A DNA stretch of 64,000 bases. Source: an uncultured Caldilineales bacterium. Its GTDB lineage: Bacteria > Chloroflexota > Anaerolineae > JAAEKA01. The notes under the pieces were generated by a model. The model saw only the letters and a list, made by a program, of their open reading frames with translations. It did no database searches and was not told the origin of the DNA. The first letter of the stretch is position 1. The number at the start of each line of letters is the position of its first letter. The stretch covers positions 1-64,000 of the forward strand of contig CALESQ010000120.1 of assembly GCA_937907455.1 (NCBI GenBank), in the 5' to 3' direction. Shown here in pieces: positions 24,936 to 33,846 of the stretch. Made by a program: the position numbers and the translations under genes.

Positions 24936-27900
24936 TCATTCCTGTGTGATGACAAACTCGGCACCGGCACTGCGGCCCCACACTTCGGGGAAGTACATCT
25001 CTGAGGCGACGGCGGGCAGCACCTGGAAGCGGCCCGGCAGGCTGGCCCGCAGCAGGTAGGTGTATTCGTAGGTTCCCGCAGGCAGCGTCGTGGCAAACAG
25101 AGCGGCCTTTTCGTCGCGCAGCTCGATGGCTGTGGGCTGCCACCAGTAAAGCGGCTGATCCCTATCCACCGGGCGCAGCTCTGGATCGTCGTAGAGCAGA
25201 CTGGTGTTGGCGAGCGAAGGATCAATTGCCTCGGCGCCGGCGGGCATGGGGCTTTCCACCAACAGATAGTGCAGCGTGGTGGGGGCCACCAGCGTCACCT
25301 TGACCTGGATGATGTCACCCACTTTGGCCGAGGTGATGGGACGGGCTGACACCTTGCGCGTCACTGGGTCCATCAGGTGATACTGCTGCGCCACCACGAT
25401 GCCGCGGGCGCGCGCCTCTACCTCGGCTGCGGGCAGGAAGTAGTCCAGGAACAGGCTGTAGTACAAGCGGCCATCGCCGCTTTGTGTGTCTGTGGCGCTG
25501 CGTGTGAGGGTGACGCCGTTAGCCTGCGTGCGCAGCAGGTCAGCCACCGCGGTGCGCAGCGTCAGCGGCTCGGCCACGTTGGCGCGGGTGACCGTGCCTT
25601 CAGCCCATAGCTGCTGGTTCAGGGTAGCGGTGTAGCTGTAATCAGCCTGCAACTCGCCGCTGGCAGCCATCCAGTCGGTGAGCGCAATCAACGACCAGAC
25701 GTTTTCCTGGGTGGTGGCCCAACGACCATCCTGACGTTGACTCATCAGCCAGCGCACTGCATTGGGGGCCAGGGCATTGTCAGGATCAAGCCGCGCCAGC
25801 ACGTCCAGCACCAGCGCCGTGCTGCGCAGGTCAGTGTTCATCGTCATCCAATCGTTGCCCTCTTCTTCCCAGTGTGCGCCCGTGGCCGAGACCACAGCGC
25901 TGCCGGCAAGGTCGTTGATCAGTTCGCGGCTACGCTTGGTTGAGGCTTCATCGCCCAGCTCCGCCAGCGTCAGTGCCAGCCATGCCTTGCCGTAGGTCGC
26001 CAGCCGCGCCCGCTGTTCGTAGAGCGCGGTGGTGCGGCCTACATCACCCAGATTGGCCTGTGCCAGCGTCAACAGCGTGAACGCCTGTTGGTTGAGCGCA
26101 TAGCCCTCCAGTTTGCTCGGTTCGGCCAATGTGCGGCGCAGATAAGCGATTGCCTTGCTCATCACGGTGGTATCCAGAGCGAAACCTGCCGCGCGGGCAC
26201 GCACCAGGCCGTACACCACGTAACTGCTGACAAAGGGCCTGCTTTGGTCGCTGGGTACCCAGCCCCAGCCGCCATCGCTGTTTTGGCGTTGCAAAAGCTG
26301 TTGCACTGCCCTGGCAATCTGGCTTTCCAGCGCCGTTTGCAAGGCGGCATCTTCTAAGCCCAACGTTTGCTGTGCCTGATAGGTGGCTATGTTGGGCAGG
26401 AACTTGCTGACGATTTGTTCGTTGCATTGGTAGGGGAAATGCTCCAGCCAGCGCAGGCTGGTGAGCGTGGCCGCAGCCAGCGAGGGCTCCAGGCGCAGGC
26501 GCAGTTCGCCTTGTGCTGTGTCTGCGGCATCCGGCAAGGCTACCACCTCGGTGCGGCTTTCGCTTTGGCCGACACTGCCCGCAGTGGCTACCGTTTCCGG
26601 TGTGATATAGCGCTGCACCGGCAAGCTGAAGGCGGCAGCATCGCGCAGTGGGGTGCTGCCGGCCGCGGGGGCATTGTCGGCGGTACTCAGGGTGACAGTC
26701 ACGCTGTTGGTGAGGGTGAGAGGAACGGTCGTCTCCCAGGTTACTTTGGCTTGTTGATGGGCCGGCACAGCTATGATCTGGCTGAGCGGGGTGTCTGTGG
26801 CGAGGCCGCCGCCATCCAGTGTTACCGAGAGCGTGCGGTCGTCGTCGGTGTTGTTCATTACCACCGCGCCGATCTGGGCCTGGTCGCCCGCGGTGAGGAA
26901 GCGCGGCAGCACCGGGCGCACCAGCAGCGGCAGGCTGGTGCGAATCTCTGCTGTGGCCTGGCCTACCTCGCTGTCTATCGTCACGCCGATGGCATCAAGC
27001 TGCCAGGTGGTGAGGTCATCGGGCAGCTTGACACTGACCTCTGCCTCACCGTTTTCATCGGTCACCACCTGCGGATCCCACAGCGCAGTGTCCTGGAAAT
27101 TAGTGCGTATTTCTGCGCCCATGGCATCACCACCGCCGCCACCGCCGCCTTTGGCGCCTTCCTGCAACTGCTGGTTGAGGCGATCCAGATTCAGCACCAG
27201 TGTGCTGGCAGTGACCACGCTCAGCCCGCGCTGACGATAGAACGAGTTCAGCAGTGAGCCGGTGGTGGGTTCAGCCAGGCTAAGGATGGCCTTGTCAATC
27301 AAGGCGAGTGAAAGCTCAGTTTGCAGTGGCTCACCGCTGCTGTCGGTGGCCTGCACGGTGAAAGTGACTACTGCACCGGGGCGCAGCTCTGGCTGGTTGG
27401 GGGTCAGGGTGATGTTGATGGCGCGCGGGGCGGTGTCTACAGCCAGTTGCACCAGGCCCAGCTTGAAGCTGCCCAACCCGTCGTTGCCCGGCTGCACCGG
27501 CTCATCTGCCACTTGTGACTGGTCTCCGACCGAGCCGCTTTGCTGTGGCTGGTCTCCGACCGAGCCGCTTTGCTGTGACTGGTCTCCGACCGAGCCGCTT
27601 TGCTGTGACTGGTCTCCGACCGAGCCGCTTTGCTGTGACTGGTCTCCGACCGAGCCGCTTTGCTGTGACTGGTCTCCGACCGAGCCACCTTTGACGATCA
27701 CTACCGACACAAAGGCATTGGGTAGCAGCGCCTCTGTGACGGGAATCTCCACGGTCTCGCTGTTGCCGGTGAGCGTGATCACCTCGGTGCTGAGAATCTC
27801 GCCGCGTTCGGTGGTGATGAGGGCGCGCACCGGGCCATTGTAGGGATGGGGTATCAGCACCTGCGCGGTGTCGCCCACTTCGTAGAGCGGCTTGTCGGCC

Positions 27901-30900
27901 ACCAGTTCGATGCGGTCGTTGTTTTCCAGCGGCCAGGCTGCATAGCGATCGCTGCCGCGGTCGCTGATCCACATGAAGGCTGCGCTGGTGACTGCATTGC
28001 CTTTGCTGTCCACCACGGTGGCGGTGATCTTGTATTGGCCGCTGCGTGCTGGCGTCCAATTCCATTCGGCCTGACCGTCGCTGTCGGTGGTGACGGTGTC
28101 GGTGAGTACCGGCGTAGTCTTTACTTCGCTCACCCAGTAGAAGTGGCCGTCTTCGGCTTTTTTCTGCACGCTCAGCCACTCGGCTTCGCTCACCACCACA
28201 GTGAGAGTTTGCTGTGGCACGGGGCGGCTGTCCCAGTCTACGGTGATGAAATCCATCACCGCGGGTTGGTTGACCGGAGCTACATAGCGGCGCGGGGCCA
28301 CGCCTGGGTAAACCAAACCCTTGTGTACCACCACGCTGCTGCTGGCTGCGCTTTCCTGGTTGTTCAGGTCGGTGATGGTGGCATCCAGCCGGAAAAGCTG
28401 GCTGACGGTGCGGTCGCTGATGTCGGCTGGCAGCACAAAGGCGAACTGGCCGTCGGCGTTGGTGCGGCCCTCACCGTTAGCGATCACCCCGGCGTACTGG
28501 CCGCGTGTGGTGGGATCCCAACCGGTGTAATCGTTGAAGCTGTACCACGGGCTATTGTTGTCGCTGTTGCCGGTGTAAGAGAAGTAGGCGTCTTCGCTGA
28601 ACACACTCCAGCTCACATCAGCCAGCGACAGACCGCCGCCGAAGAAGTATTCGCCGCTTACGGTGGCGCTGATCATATCACCGGCCAGCACTTGAGTGCG
28701 CGCCGGGGTTAGCGCCACGGTGAATTCAGGTTTGCGGTACTCGGCCACCTGGAAGCCCAGGCCGAAGTAGGGCTGATAGACTGCGTTGATTGGCCAATCT
28801 ACCAGCTCGGCTTCCAGGCTGTAGAAGCCCAATCCCGCCTCGGCAGCTAAAGGCAGATCGCCGTTGAGCGTGCCGAAGGTATTGGTTTCGTGTACTGCGC
28901 TGTAGATTTCCTCACCGGCCTGGTTGTAGATGATGATGCTTACCTGGGTACCTGGTTCCGGCACACGTAGCACTGCATCTTCGTCTACGCGCAGAACACC
29001 GCGCCAGTGGATGGTTTGGCCGGGGCGATAGATCGGCCGGTCGCTGTAGAAGTAGCCCTGATAGGGCGCAGGCGGAATCTCGCTGGACAGGCCAAAATCC
29101 CACGAGGCCAGCCCGCTTTGCCAATCGCTGCTGGCAATGCCATAGCTGGCGCTTTCGGGATCGCCTACAAAAGCCACAACCGGAATCCAGGGATCGTTTT
29201 TAGCCAGAGGAGAACGCAGCAGGCCGTTGGCGTCGGTGGTTCCCGCGCCGCCCTGGCCGTTGCTCGCTCCGATGCGCACAGGCAGATCGGCCACCGGCTG
29301 GCCACTGCGTAGGTCTGTGGCCCACACCAGCAACTCAGTGGCCGTGCGCTTCAAAATCAGATTAAGCGGCGATACCAGCAGTAGATGCCGCGGCACAGAC
29401 TGGCCCTTGCCGTTGTTGGCTTCGTCGTAGGTGACTTCCGGTGCGCGCAGCTCGATCCAATACAGCCCAGCAGGCAGCGGCCCGCCGTCTTCAGCCAAAG
29501 GCACCTTGAGCAGCGCATTGCTGTTGCGCTCCGGCGTCACCGGCACGCTCCACTTGCGCAGCAACGCGTCTGTGCCCGGACGGAACCTGTTGCGCATATC
29601 CCAGCCATCGCCGCCCAGCATTTTTTCGACATCGGCTTCGCTGACGCGGCTTAAGGTGAAGTCCAGACGGCTGATATTGCGGTAGCTTACGGCGATACTG
29701 GTGGCGTTGTAGGCGTTGTAGGTTCCCACCTCGTTGGGCACGTTGAGGTGGGCAAACGGATTGCGTATAGCGGTTTTGAAGTGGATGGTGGCAGGCGAAA
29801 TGGTGTTGCCAAACACATCGGCAATCTGGCTGGACAATGTGACCGTGTAGGTGGTCTCCGGCTGGCGCGGCCAACTGACCGTCCACCCGCCGTCGTAGCT
29901 GTTGAAATAGCTGTAGACCTCGGTGGGTGTGGGCAGGATGGTGATGGAGGCGCCGCCCAGGCTTTCTTCATCTACAATGCCCTGAAAGCTGATATCCAGC
30001 CTGTCTTCCACCGGCACGTTCTCGTCTTTGTCGGCAGGATTGGTGCGCAGCAGGGCGATTTGCGGTACTGTGTGAAAGCGCGTGCTGTACACACGCAGCG
30101 CGGCATCCCCGGCGGCAGACAGCGCCTTGCTGGAGAGCGACAGCTCGTAGTCGGTATCGTAAGCCAGCGTCGGCCCCGGCTGGAAGCGCACAGTGCGGTC
30201 GCCATCCGACCAGGTGAAGCGGCCTGTGGCGCGCGCCTGCGTGTCTTTGCGACGCAGCAGGAATGCTTCCTCGGTAGATGTGCGCTCCATTGGCTGGCTG
30301 AAGGTGACGGTGATCGGTTTGGTGGGCCAGATTTGGCTTTCATCCCCTGTCAACGTGCTAACCACCATTGGCACATCGGTGGTAAAGGTAAAGGCATAGG
30401 CGGCAGCCAGCAGGTTGCCGCTGACATCGGTCAGGCCCGCGGGCACGGTGACGCGGTAAGCGGTGTCGCCGCTCAGCACGCTGTCGGGCACAAACGAGTA
30501 GATGCTGGTGTTCAGCCAATGACCTTTGCCGGGTGTGGCGGGGGTAATTTCCAGCACATCGGGCAGAGCGGTTGCGTCATCCACGCCGGTGAGTGCCACC
30601 ACGGGGCGATTGAAGATCACTGTGATGGGCGAGGCCACATCTACCTGCTTGCTGTTGGAGATGGGCTGGCTGGCAGCGACTTGTAAAAAGCCCACCGCGC
30701 GGAAGGGCAGCTCGAAGGGCGCGTTGAGGGCCAGGCCGTTGACCGCGGTGGCTGTCTCGGCCAGGGTAATGCGGTATTCGGCGGCGCGCGTTAGCGGCTC
30801 GGCGGGTGTCCAGGTGAGGGTGTTGCCCATCAGCACAGTTTCGCCCGGTGTGGGCGGATCAACGGCAAAGGCTGCCACGGTGCTGGCTTCGTCCATCGGC

Positions 30901-31166
30901 TGGTCAAAGGTAAGCACCACAGCGCCATCCAGCGCCAATTCGGCGTTGCGCGGTGGTATGCTGCTTGCCACTACCGGCGGCAGGGATTGCGTGGCAGGCG
31001 GCACAGCCTGCGGCGTGGCTGCCGAAGCTGTAGCTGCCGGCGTGGCGGAATCAGGTACAGGTGCGGGTGGACGCGGCTGACAGGCGCCGGCCAGCAAGCT
31101 AATTACCAGAAACAACAACAGTATAAAAGTCAGGAAGCGAAAAGGACGGGTGTTCATAAGGCTCAT
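24936..31166 (-). CDS. Bacterial alpha-2-macroglobulin-family lipoprotein with active thioester motif
   Basis: 2076 residues. The signal ends in the lipobox LLAGACQ, so the protein is membrane-anchored. The N-terminal 450 residues hold several Ig-like Big_5-type domains (TVTFSQPM, VILTFDQPM-like repeats), followed by MG domains, an alpha-2-macroglobulin domain (DTALWDPQVVTDENGEAEV) and a thioester/alpha-6 barrel domain. The thioester motif is PYQCNEQIVS (Cys about 1581), the CxEQ needed to trap attacking proteases covalently. Residues about 1160-1219 are six perfect or near-perfect decapeptides SGSVGDQSQQ encoded by a 30-bp tandem repeat. The start overlaps the pbpC stop by 4 bp, the classic macroglobulin-PBP1C pairing (yfhM-pbpC). 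It probably protects the cell from proteases where the wall is damaged. Confidence 0.93.
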   Translation of the reverse strand: MSLMNTRPFRFLTFILLLFLVISLLAGACQPRPPAPVPDSATPAATASAATPQAVPPATQSLPPVVASSIPPRNAELALDGAVVLTFDQPMDEASTVAAFAVDPPTPGETVLMGNTLTWTPAEPLTRAAEYRITLAETATAVNGLALNAPFELPFRAVGFLQVAASQPISNSKQVDVASPITVIFNRPVVALTGVDDATALPDVLEITPATPGKGHWLNTSIYSFVPDSVLSGDTAYRVTVPAGLTDVSGNLLAAAYAFTFTTDVPMVVSTLTGDESQIWPTKPITVTFSQPMERTSTEEAFLLRRKDTQARATGRFTWSDGDRTVRFQPGPTLAYDTDYELSLSSKALSAAGDAALRVYSTRFHTVPQIALLRTNPADKDENVPVEDRLDISFQGIVDEESLGGASITILPTPTEVYSYFNSYDGGWTVSWPRQPETTYTVTLSSQIADVFGNTISPATIHFKTAIRNPFAHLNVPNEVGTYNAYNATSIAVSYRNISRLDFTLSRVSEADVEKMLGGDGWDMRNRFRPGTDALLRKWSVPVTPERNSNALLKVPLAEDGGPLPAGLYWIELRAPEVTYDEANNGKGQSVPRHLLLVSPLNLILKRTATELLVWATDLRSGQPVADLPVRIGASNGQGGAGTTDANGLLRSPLAKNDPWIPVVAFVGDPESASYGIASSDWQSGLASWDFGLSSEIPPAPYQGYFYSDRPIYRPGQTIHWRGVLRVDEDAVLRVPEPGTQVSIIIYNQAGEEIYSAVHETNTFGTLNGDLPLAAEAGLGFYSLEAELVDWPINAVYQPYFGLGFQVAEYRKPEFTVALTPARTQVLAGDMISATVSGEYFFGGGLSLADVSWSVFSEDAYFSYTGNSDNNSPWYSFNDYTGWDPTTRGQYAGVIANGEGRTNADGQFAFVLPADISDRTVSQLFRLDATITDLNNQESAASSSVVVHKGLVYPGVAPRRYVAPVNQPAVMDFITVDWDSRPVPQQTLTVVVSEAEWLSVQKKAEDGHFYWVSEVKTTPVLTDTVTTDSDGQAEWNWTPARSGQYKITATVVDSKGNAVTSAAFMWISDRGSDRYAAWPLENNDRIELVADKPLYEVGDTAQVLIPHPYNGPVRALITTERGEILSTEVITLTGNSETVEIPVTEALLPNAFVSVVIVKGGSVGDQSQQSGSVGDQSQQSGSVGDQSQQSGSVGDQSQQSGSVGDQPQQSGSVGDQSQVADEPVQPGNDGLGSFKLGLVQLAVDTAPRAINITLTPNQPELRPGAVVTFTVQATDSSGEPLQTELSLALIDKAILSLAEPTTGSLLNSFYRQRGLSVVTASTLVLNLDRLNQQLQEGAKGGGGGGGDAMGAEIRTNFQDTALWDPQVVTDENGEAEVSVKLPDDLTTWQLDAIGVTIDSEVGQATAEIRTSLPLLVRPVLPRFLTAGDQAQIGAVVMNNTDDDRTLSVTLDGGGLATDTPLSQIIAVPAHQQAKVTWETTVPLTLTNSVTVTLSTADNAPAAGSTPLRDAAAFSLPVQRYITPETVATAGSVGQSESRTEVVALPDAADTAQGELRLRLEPSLAAATLTSLRWLEHFPYQCNEQIVSKFLPNIATYQAQQTLGLEDAALQTALESQIARAVQQLLQRQNSDGGWGWVPSDQSRPFVSSYVVYGLVRARAAGFALDTTVMSKAIAYLRRTLAEPSKLEGYALNQQAFTLLTLAQANLGDVGRTTALYEQRARLATYGKAWLALTLAELGDEASTKRSRELINDLAGSAVVSATGAHWEEEGNDWMTMNTDLRSTALVLDVLARLDPDNALAPNAVRWLMSQRQDGRWATTQENVWSLIALTDWMAASGELQADYSYTATLNQQLWAEGTVTRANVAEPLTLRTAVADLLRTQANGVTLTRSATDTQSGDGRLYYSLFLDYFLPAAEVEARARGIVVAQQYHLMDPVTRKVSARPITSAKVGDIIQVKVTLVAPTTLHYLLVESPMPAGAEAIDPSLANTSLLYDDPELRPVDRDQPLYWWQPTAIELRDEKAALFATTLPAGTYEYTYLLRASLPGRFQVLPAVASEMYFPEVWGRSAGAEFVITQE
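27511..27690. repeat. Six 30-bp tandem repeats inside the alpha-2-macroglobulin gene
   Basis: Six contiguous 30-bp units, with differences only in the first and last copies and two single-base variants in one unit. They keep the reading frame and encode SGSVGDQSQQ. Near identity at DNA level points to recent expansion or ongoing copy-number change. Confidence 0.95.
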
Positions 31167-33664
31167 TCAACCTCGATATGCAGCACAACGCTGCTGATTT
31201 GCTGCCCGGCGTCGGTGGCAGCAATAGCAATAATTTGATGGGGGCCAGCTTGCAGCGGCCACCAGATTTCATAGGGGGCGCGGGTGACTTGGCCTGCCGG
31301 CAAGCCATCCACTTCAAAGGCAACCGTGTGCAGCCCGCTAATGCCTGCGGGCTGCACGGCCAGGCGAATTTGCTGAGAGCCATTGTTCAGGCCTGTGGAG
31401 AGGCGATAGCTGCTGTTGGCATCAGGGCTGAGCCAGCGCAGCGCCGGAGCAGCCGCGGCATCGGTTTGTGTGGGCGCGGGAGCAGCGGCGGCCATGTCGG
31501 CAGGCTGGGAAATGCCCTGCGCTTCGGCCCAGGCACGCAGTTCCGGCGGGTAGACCCGGCGTATCTCCTGGCGGCGACAGGCTGGGGAGGTGGCTGCTGT
31601 GGCCAGCCCGCCGCGGCAGGTATCTACATCAACCGGCTGATAGATGGTGTCGTAGGTTTGCGGCTGTGTGCCGGTGATAAACCACTCACTGCGCTGACGC
31701 GTGCACCAGCGCGTGGGCAGCAGGCCAGAATCAATGCAGATGGCGGTGCGTGTTAGCCCTTGTGGTATGGTAAACGCTGGCGCAGGCCGGTTTTTGTGGA
31801 TGGTTTGCATGACATCACGCCAGATCGGCCCGGCGCCGCTCACACCACTGATGCCCAGCATGGGACTGTTGTCGGCATTGCCCACCCAAACGCCGGTCAC
31901 CAGATCAGAAGTATAGCCTACGGTCCAGTTGTCGCGCCAATCGGTGGTGGTGCCGGTTTTGACGGCGGCGGGGAAGCTCAGGGCCAGCACGCTGTTGCGG
32001 CCAAAGGCAGGCACGCGGGCGTCGTTGTCGCTCAGAATGTCGGTAATGAGGAAGGCTACACGCGCATCAAGCACAGTCTGGGTTGCTGGTGTGGAGGGGG
32101 CTTGCCATAGCAGCGTGCCATCTTCGGCCTCGATACGGGCGATGGCATTGGGGGTGACACGTTGCCCCTGGGTGGCGAAGACAGCATAGGCTGCGCTCAG
32201 TTCCAGCAGGCTGACTTCGCCACCGCCCAGGGTGAGGGCCAGGCCATAGCGCGGGGTGGGGCCGTCATCCGGCTGAAACGAGGTGATGCCCTGGCGTCGC
32301 GCCTGATCAATCAGGGCTGTGATGCCGATGGCTTGCAGGGTTTTTACTGCTGGGGTGTTGTAGGAATTGGCGAGGGCGGTGCGCACGCTCACCGGGCCGT
32401 GCCATTGCAGATCGTAGTTCTGCGGCACGTAGGGTTGGCCCTCGGCGGTGATGAAGCCGGTGCGCACATCGGCCAGCACCGTGGCAGCGGTCATGGGGGC
32501 ACGGCCTGTCGCTGCTGCGCGCGCCGGATCCAGCGCGGCGGCATAGGTGAGCGGTTTGAGCGCGGAGCCGGGCTGGCGCAGGGCGATGGTGGCATTGAGC
32601 GCACCATCAATGGCGGCGTTGAAGTAGTCGGGGCTGCCCACCATGACGCGAATGCTGCCATCGTGCGCATCCAGCACCACTACGGCGGCGTTCTCGACGC
32701 GGCGATCGGGCGGGGCGTTGCGTTCAGTGGCAAGCTGCTGGAGGCGGAAGGCCATGCTCTGCTGCGCGGCCTGGTTCCAGCTTAGGTCAAGGGTGGTGAC
32801 GACGCGCAGACCTCCGGCGGCGACGCGCTCTACGCCCAGAATGCGCTCCAGTTGTGTTTCGACATAGCTGACGAAGTGGGGGGCCTCGATGGGCAGAGGG
32901 GTGGCGGCAAACTGTAAAGGCTCGGTCAGGGCCAGATCGGCCTCGGATGATGCGAGGTAGCCTGCGGCGGTCATGGCGTGGAGCACGGTGCGCTGGCGTT
33001 GCTGCGCCAGGTCGCTGTTGTATAGCGGGTTGTAGACCGCGGGGTTTTGCACCAGGCCGGCCAGCAGGCTGCATTCTGCTACATCCAGCTCAGCCGCCGA
33101 TTTGCCGAAGTAGCCGTGTGCCGCGGCCTCTAGCCCATAGGCGAAGTTGCCGAAGTAGATTTGGTTTAGATAGAGCGCCAGAATCTCTTGTTTGCTGTAG
33201 CGCAGCTCGATCTGCACGGCCAGCCAGGCTTCGCGCAGCTTGCGGCGCAGCGTTTGCTCTACACGTTCTTCGGCGCTCATTAATGTATTACGGGCAACCT
33301 GCTGGGTGATGGTGGACGCACCGGAAATGACTGTGCCATAGCGTGTGTTTTGCCACACGGCGCGGGCGAGCGCGGCCACATCAACCCCAGGATGACGGAA
33401 AAAGCGTTTGTCCTCTACTGCGACGGTGGCCTGCCAGCAGGCGGGCGGGATTTGCGCAAAGGTCAGTGATTGTTGCTTGCCGCCGTCACCGATGGCCTCG
33501 AACAGGCGCTGACCGTTGCGGTCGAAGATCAACGTGCTGGGCCGTGCTGCGCGCAGGTTAGCCGCGGTGGGCGCGGGCAAATCATGCACCAACGCGATAA
33601 AGGCGATGAGTGCCGCCAGCGTAAGCGAAGTGGCAATTCGACGAAAGCGTCGGCGATGAAGCAT
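31163..33664 (-). CDS. pbpC: Penicillin-binding protein 1C (bifunctional peptidoglycan glycosyltransferase/transpeptidase)
   Basis: 833 residues from ATG 33664, with a membrane anchor at about residues 10-28. A TTG start at 33781 would add 39 residues encoded by repeat DNA and is rejected. The glycosyltransferase domain has VAVEDKRFFRHPGVD (catalytic Glu) and GASTITQQVARN. The transpeptidase domain has SALK (SxxK nucleophile), SYN and KTGTT. The C-terminal about 85 residues form the BiPBP_C domain (FEVDGLPAGQVTRAPYEIWW), specific to PBP1C. It is coupled by a 4-bp overlap to the macroglobulin gene downstream. The two are known partners in several bacteria. Confidence 0.94.
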   Translation of the reverse strand: MLHRRRFRRIATSLTLAALIAFIALVHDLPAPTAANLRAARPSTLIFDRNGQRLFEAIGDGGKQQSLTFAQIPPACWQATVAVEDKRFFRHPGVDVAALARAVWQNTRYGTVISGASTITQQVARNTLMSAEERVEQTLRRKLREAWLAVQIELRYSKQEILALYLNQIYFGNFAYGLEAAAHGYFGKSAAELDVAECSLLAGLVQNPAVYNPLYNSDLAQQRQRTVLHAMTAAGYLASSEADLALTEPLQFAATPLPIEAPHFVSYVETQLERILGVERVAAGGLRVVTTLDLSWNQAAQQSMAFRLQQLATERNAPPDRRVENAAVVVLDAHDGSIRVMVGSPDYFNAAIDGALNATIALRQPGSALKPLTYAAALDPARAAATGRAPMTAATVLADVRTGFITAEGQPYVPQNYDLQWHGPVSVRTALANSYNTPAVKTLQAIGITALIDQARRQGITSFQPDDGPTPRYGLALTLGGGEVSLLELSAAYAVFATQGQRVTPNAIARIEAEDGTLLWQAPSTPATQTVLDARVAFLITDILSDNDARVPAFGRNSVLALSFPAAVKTGTTTDWRDNWTVGYTSDLVTGVWVGNADNSPMLGISGVSGAGPIWRDVMQTIHKNRPAPAFTIPQGLTRTAICIDSGLLPTRWCTRQRSEWFITGTQPQTYDTIYQPVDVDTCRGGLATAATSPACRRQEIRRVYPPELRAWAEAQGISQPADMAAAAPAPTQTDAAAAPALRWLSPDANSSYRLSTGLNNGSQQIRLAVQPAGISGLHTVAFEVDGLPAGQVTRAPYEIWWPLQAGPHQIIAIAATDAGQQISSVVLHIEVE

Positions 33665-33667
33665 TCT

Positions 33668-33820
33668 GCGTAACTCAGAACTTAGAACAGGATGGGTTTT
33701 GGGTGCAGGGATGTGGAGCAGATAAGGAGTAATTCGTAACTCGTAACTCAGAAAGGAGATTTTTGACTGCAAGAATGTCAACCTCTGGGTTACTCGTTAC
33801 GTGTTACGCATTACGAAATC
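33668..33820. repeat. Inverted array of GTAACTC/TTACGAG heptads, copy 1
   Basis: Left units of the GTAACTC type (33729-33750 and a further one near 33669) face right units TTACTCG, TTACGTG, TTACGCA (33786-33812) around a spacer containing TTTGACTGCAAGAATG. A similar element with the same layout lies at 35703-35783, so the oxidoreductase gene is bracketed by two copies. Confidence 0.65.
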
Positions 33821-33846
33821 TTACACGCTTTTCGCTGCGGCAAGGT

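Noticed and set aside
27511..27690. CRISPR-like repeat array
   Set aside because: Units are contiguous 30-mers with no spacers and stay in frame within a well-supported gene.
33665..33781. N-terminal extension of PBP1C from TTG 33781
   Set aside because: It is encoded by repeat DNA, and the normal cytosolic tail and membrane anchor start at ATG 33664.
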